Shown: positions 63,635-64,000 of the stretch, piece by piece
Layout of the letters: every line of letters begins with the position of its first letter
Numbering within the stretch: the stretch's first letter is position 1
From: WHSW01 sp963842795
GTDB lineage: Bacteria > Actinomycetota > Thermoleophilia > Solirubrobacterales > 70-9
Length of the DNA: 64,000 bases
NCBI GenBank assembly: GCA_963842795.1
Contig: CAWJHV010000014.1
Location: 1 to 64,000, forward strand
Direction of reading: 5' to 3'
Notes under the pieces: model-generated
The model's database searches: none
Seen by the model: only the letters and a program-made list of their open reading frames with translations
Told to the model about the DNA's origin: nothing
Program-made: the position numbers and the translations under genes

Positions 63635-64000
63635 GCCGGCGGCCCGAGCGGGCTCGTCGAGGCCCAGCCGTAGTTGCGCCGCAGCAGGACCGCGAGGCCG
63701 ATCAGCCCGGCGAGGGCGGAGAGCATCCCGGCGTAGGCGAGCGTGCCGCGGGCTCCGATCGCGGTCACCAGCAGGCCGCCGCCTCCGAACGCGGCCAGCT
63801 CGGCCGTGTTGCGCAGCCCGTTGAAGGCGGCGAAGGCGCGGCCGTGCAGTGGCTCCGGCACGCGCTGGTGGATCAGGCTGCGGAACATCACGTTCTTGAC
63901 CCCGTGCGCGGCGCCGCCGGCGAAGGCGCAGACACAGAAGAACCCGAACCCGAGCGAGACGGCGGGCAGCGCCAGGCCGAGGCCCTGGATCACGACGGCG
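63601..64000 (-). CDS. MFS transporter, C-terminal part (cut by window edge)
   Basis: The last ~133 residues of a major-facilitator-type membrane protein whose start lies beyond the right edge. Four hydrophobic helices are visible (LALPAVSLGFGFFCVCAFAG, LAAFGGGGLLVTAIGA, AGMLSALAGLIGLAVLL), with the loop VMFRSLIHQRVPEPLHGRAF typical of MFS_1/MFS_3 transporters. The substrate is unknown. The end is Ser/Pro-rich and overlaps the cupin gene. Confidence 0.75.
   Translation of the reverse strand, partial: AVVIQGLGLALPAVSLGFGFFCVCAFAGGAAHGVKNVMFRSLIHQRVPEPLHGRAFAAFNGLRNTAELAAFGGGGLLVTAIGARGTLAYAGMLSALAGLIGLAVLLRRNYGWASTSPLGPPAYSSSSVSASL

Noticed and set aside
1..64000. CRISPR array, prophage or insertion sequence
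   Set aside because: No regularly spaced direct repeats, no transposase or integrase motifs, and no terminal inverted repeats with target duplications were seen on either strand.

Overview
The window is very GC-rich, densely packed with genes on both strands, and reads like chromosomal DNA of a high-GC actinobacterium. I infer the Thermoleophilia / Solirubrobacterales. The grounds are a six-gene Mce locus, an ELWxxDGT-repeat protein, several secreted proteins with Lys/Arg-rich or Ig-like terminal domains, AbiEi/DUF559-type accessory proteins, and many genes whose start codon lies 6-10 bases behind a TANNNT hexamer, the usual look of leaderless actinobacterial genes. The lineage call is inference from style and gene content, not from a marker gene. 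One tRNA (Pro, CGG) is present. I saw no CRISPR array, rRNA, insertion sequence, integrase or prophage.

Layout. 0-5 kb: three secreted proteins (ELWxxDGT repeats, COG4880-type beta-propeller, S8 protease) ending at a strong two-way terminator. 5-12 kb: PBP4-type D,D-carboxypeptidase, patatin-like lipase, sulfatase, long-chain acyl-CoA ligase and a 60-residue IF2_N-like protein. 12-21 kb: DsbA-like protein, TVP38 membrane protein, tRNA-Pro, SnoaL-like protein, large secreted alpha/beta hydrolase, SDR, Mn-type SodA, and a parallel beta-helix protein whose frame is broken three times. 21-30.6 kb: six tightly coupled mce genes behind a good promoter, with no YrbE permease or Mla ATPase beside them. 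30.6-36.2 kb: exonuclease/phosphatase-fold protein, SCP2 protein, NUDIX hydrolase, rubredoxin, DUF4349 protein, ECF sigma factor and a coiled-coil protein. 36-46.3 kb: biotin synthesis genes bioA, bioD and bioB-bioF, interleaved with a MarR-MFS pair, two micro-ORFs and a large LuxR/AAA regulator. 46.4-52 kb: membrane protein with a degenerate HD-GYP domain, AlkA-type glycosylase and two more sulfatases. 52-64 kb: membrane-tethered HTH protein, crotonase-fold enzyme, stand-alone biotin carrier, GT2, GlpK, PlsC, AHL-lactonase-like enzyme, SDR, MFS, P450, AbiEi/DUF559 protein, acyl-CoA dehydrogenase, cupin, and part of an MFS transporter cut by the window edge.

Themes. Lipid handling recurs: acyl-CoA ligase, Mce proteins, SCP2, crotonase, acyl-CoA dehydrogenase, GlpK, PlsC, patatin and P450. 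Biotin synthesis plus a biotin carrier implies biotin-dependent acyl-CoA chemistry. The most distinctive features are regulatory: very short divergent intergenic regions in which the two -10 hexamers overlap on a shared TA (33.4, 53.4 and 63.3 kb), a perfect CRP-type palindrome between bioA and marR, and paired TGAC-N4-GTCA repeats before a micro-ORF. Promoter, operator and leaderless calls are by eye and need transcript-end mapping.
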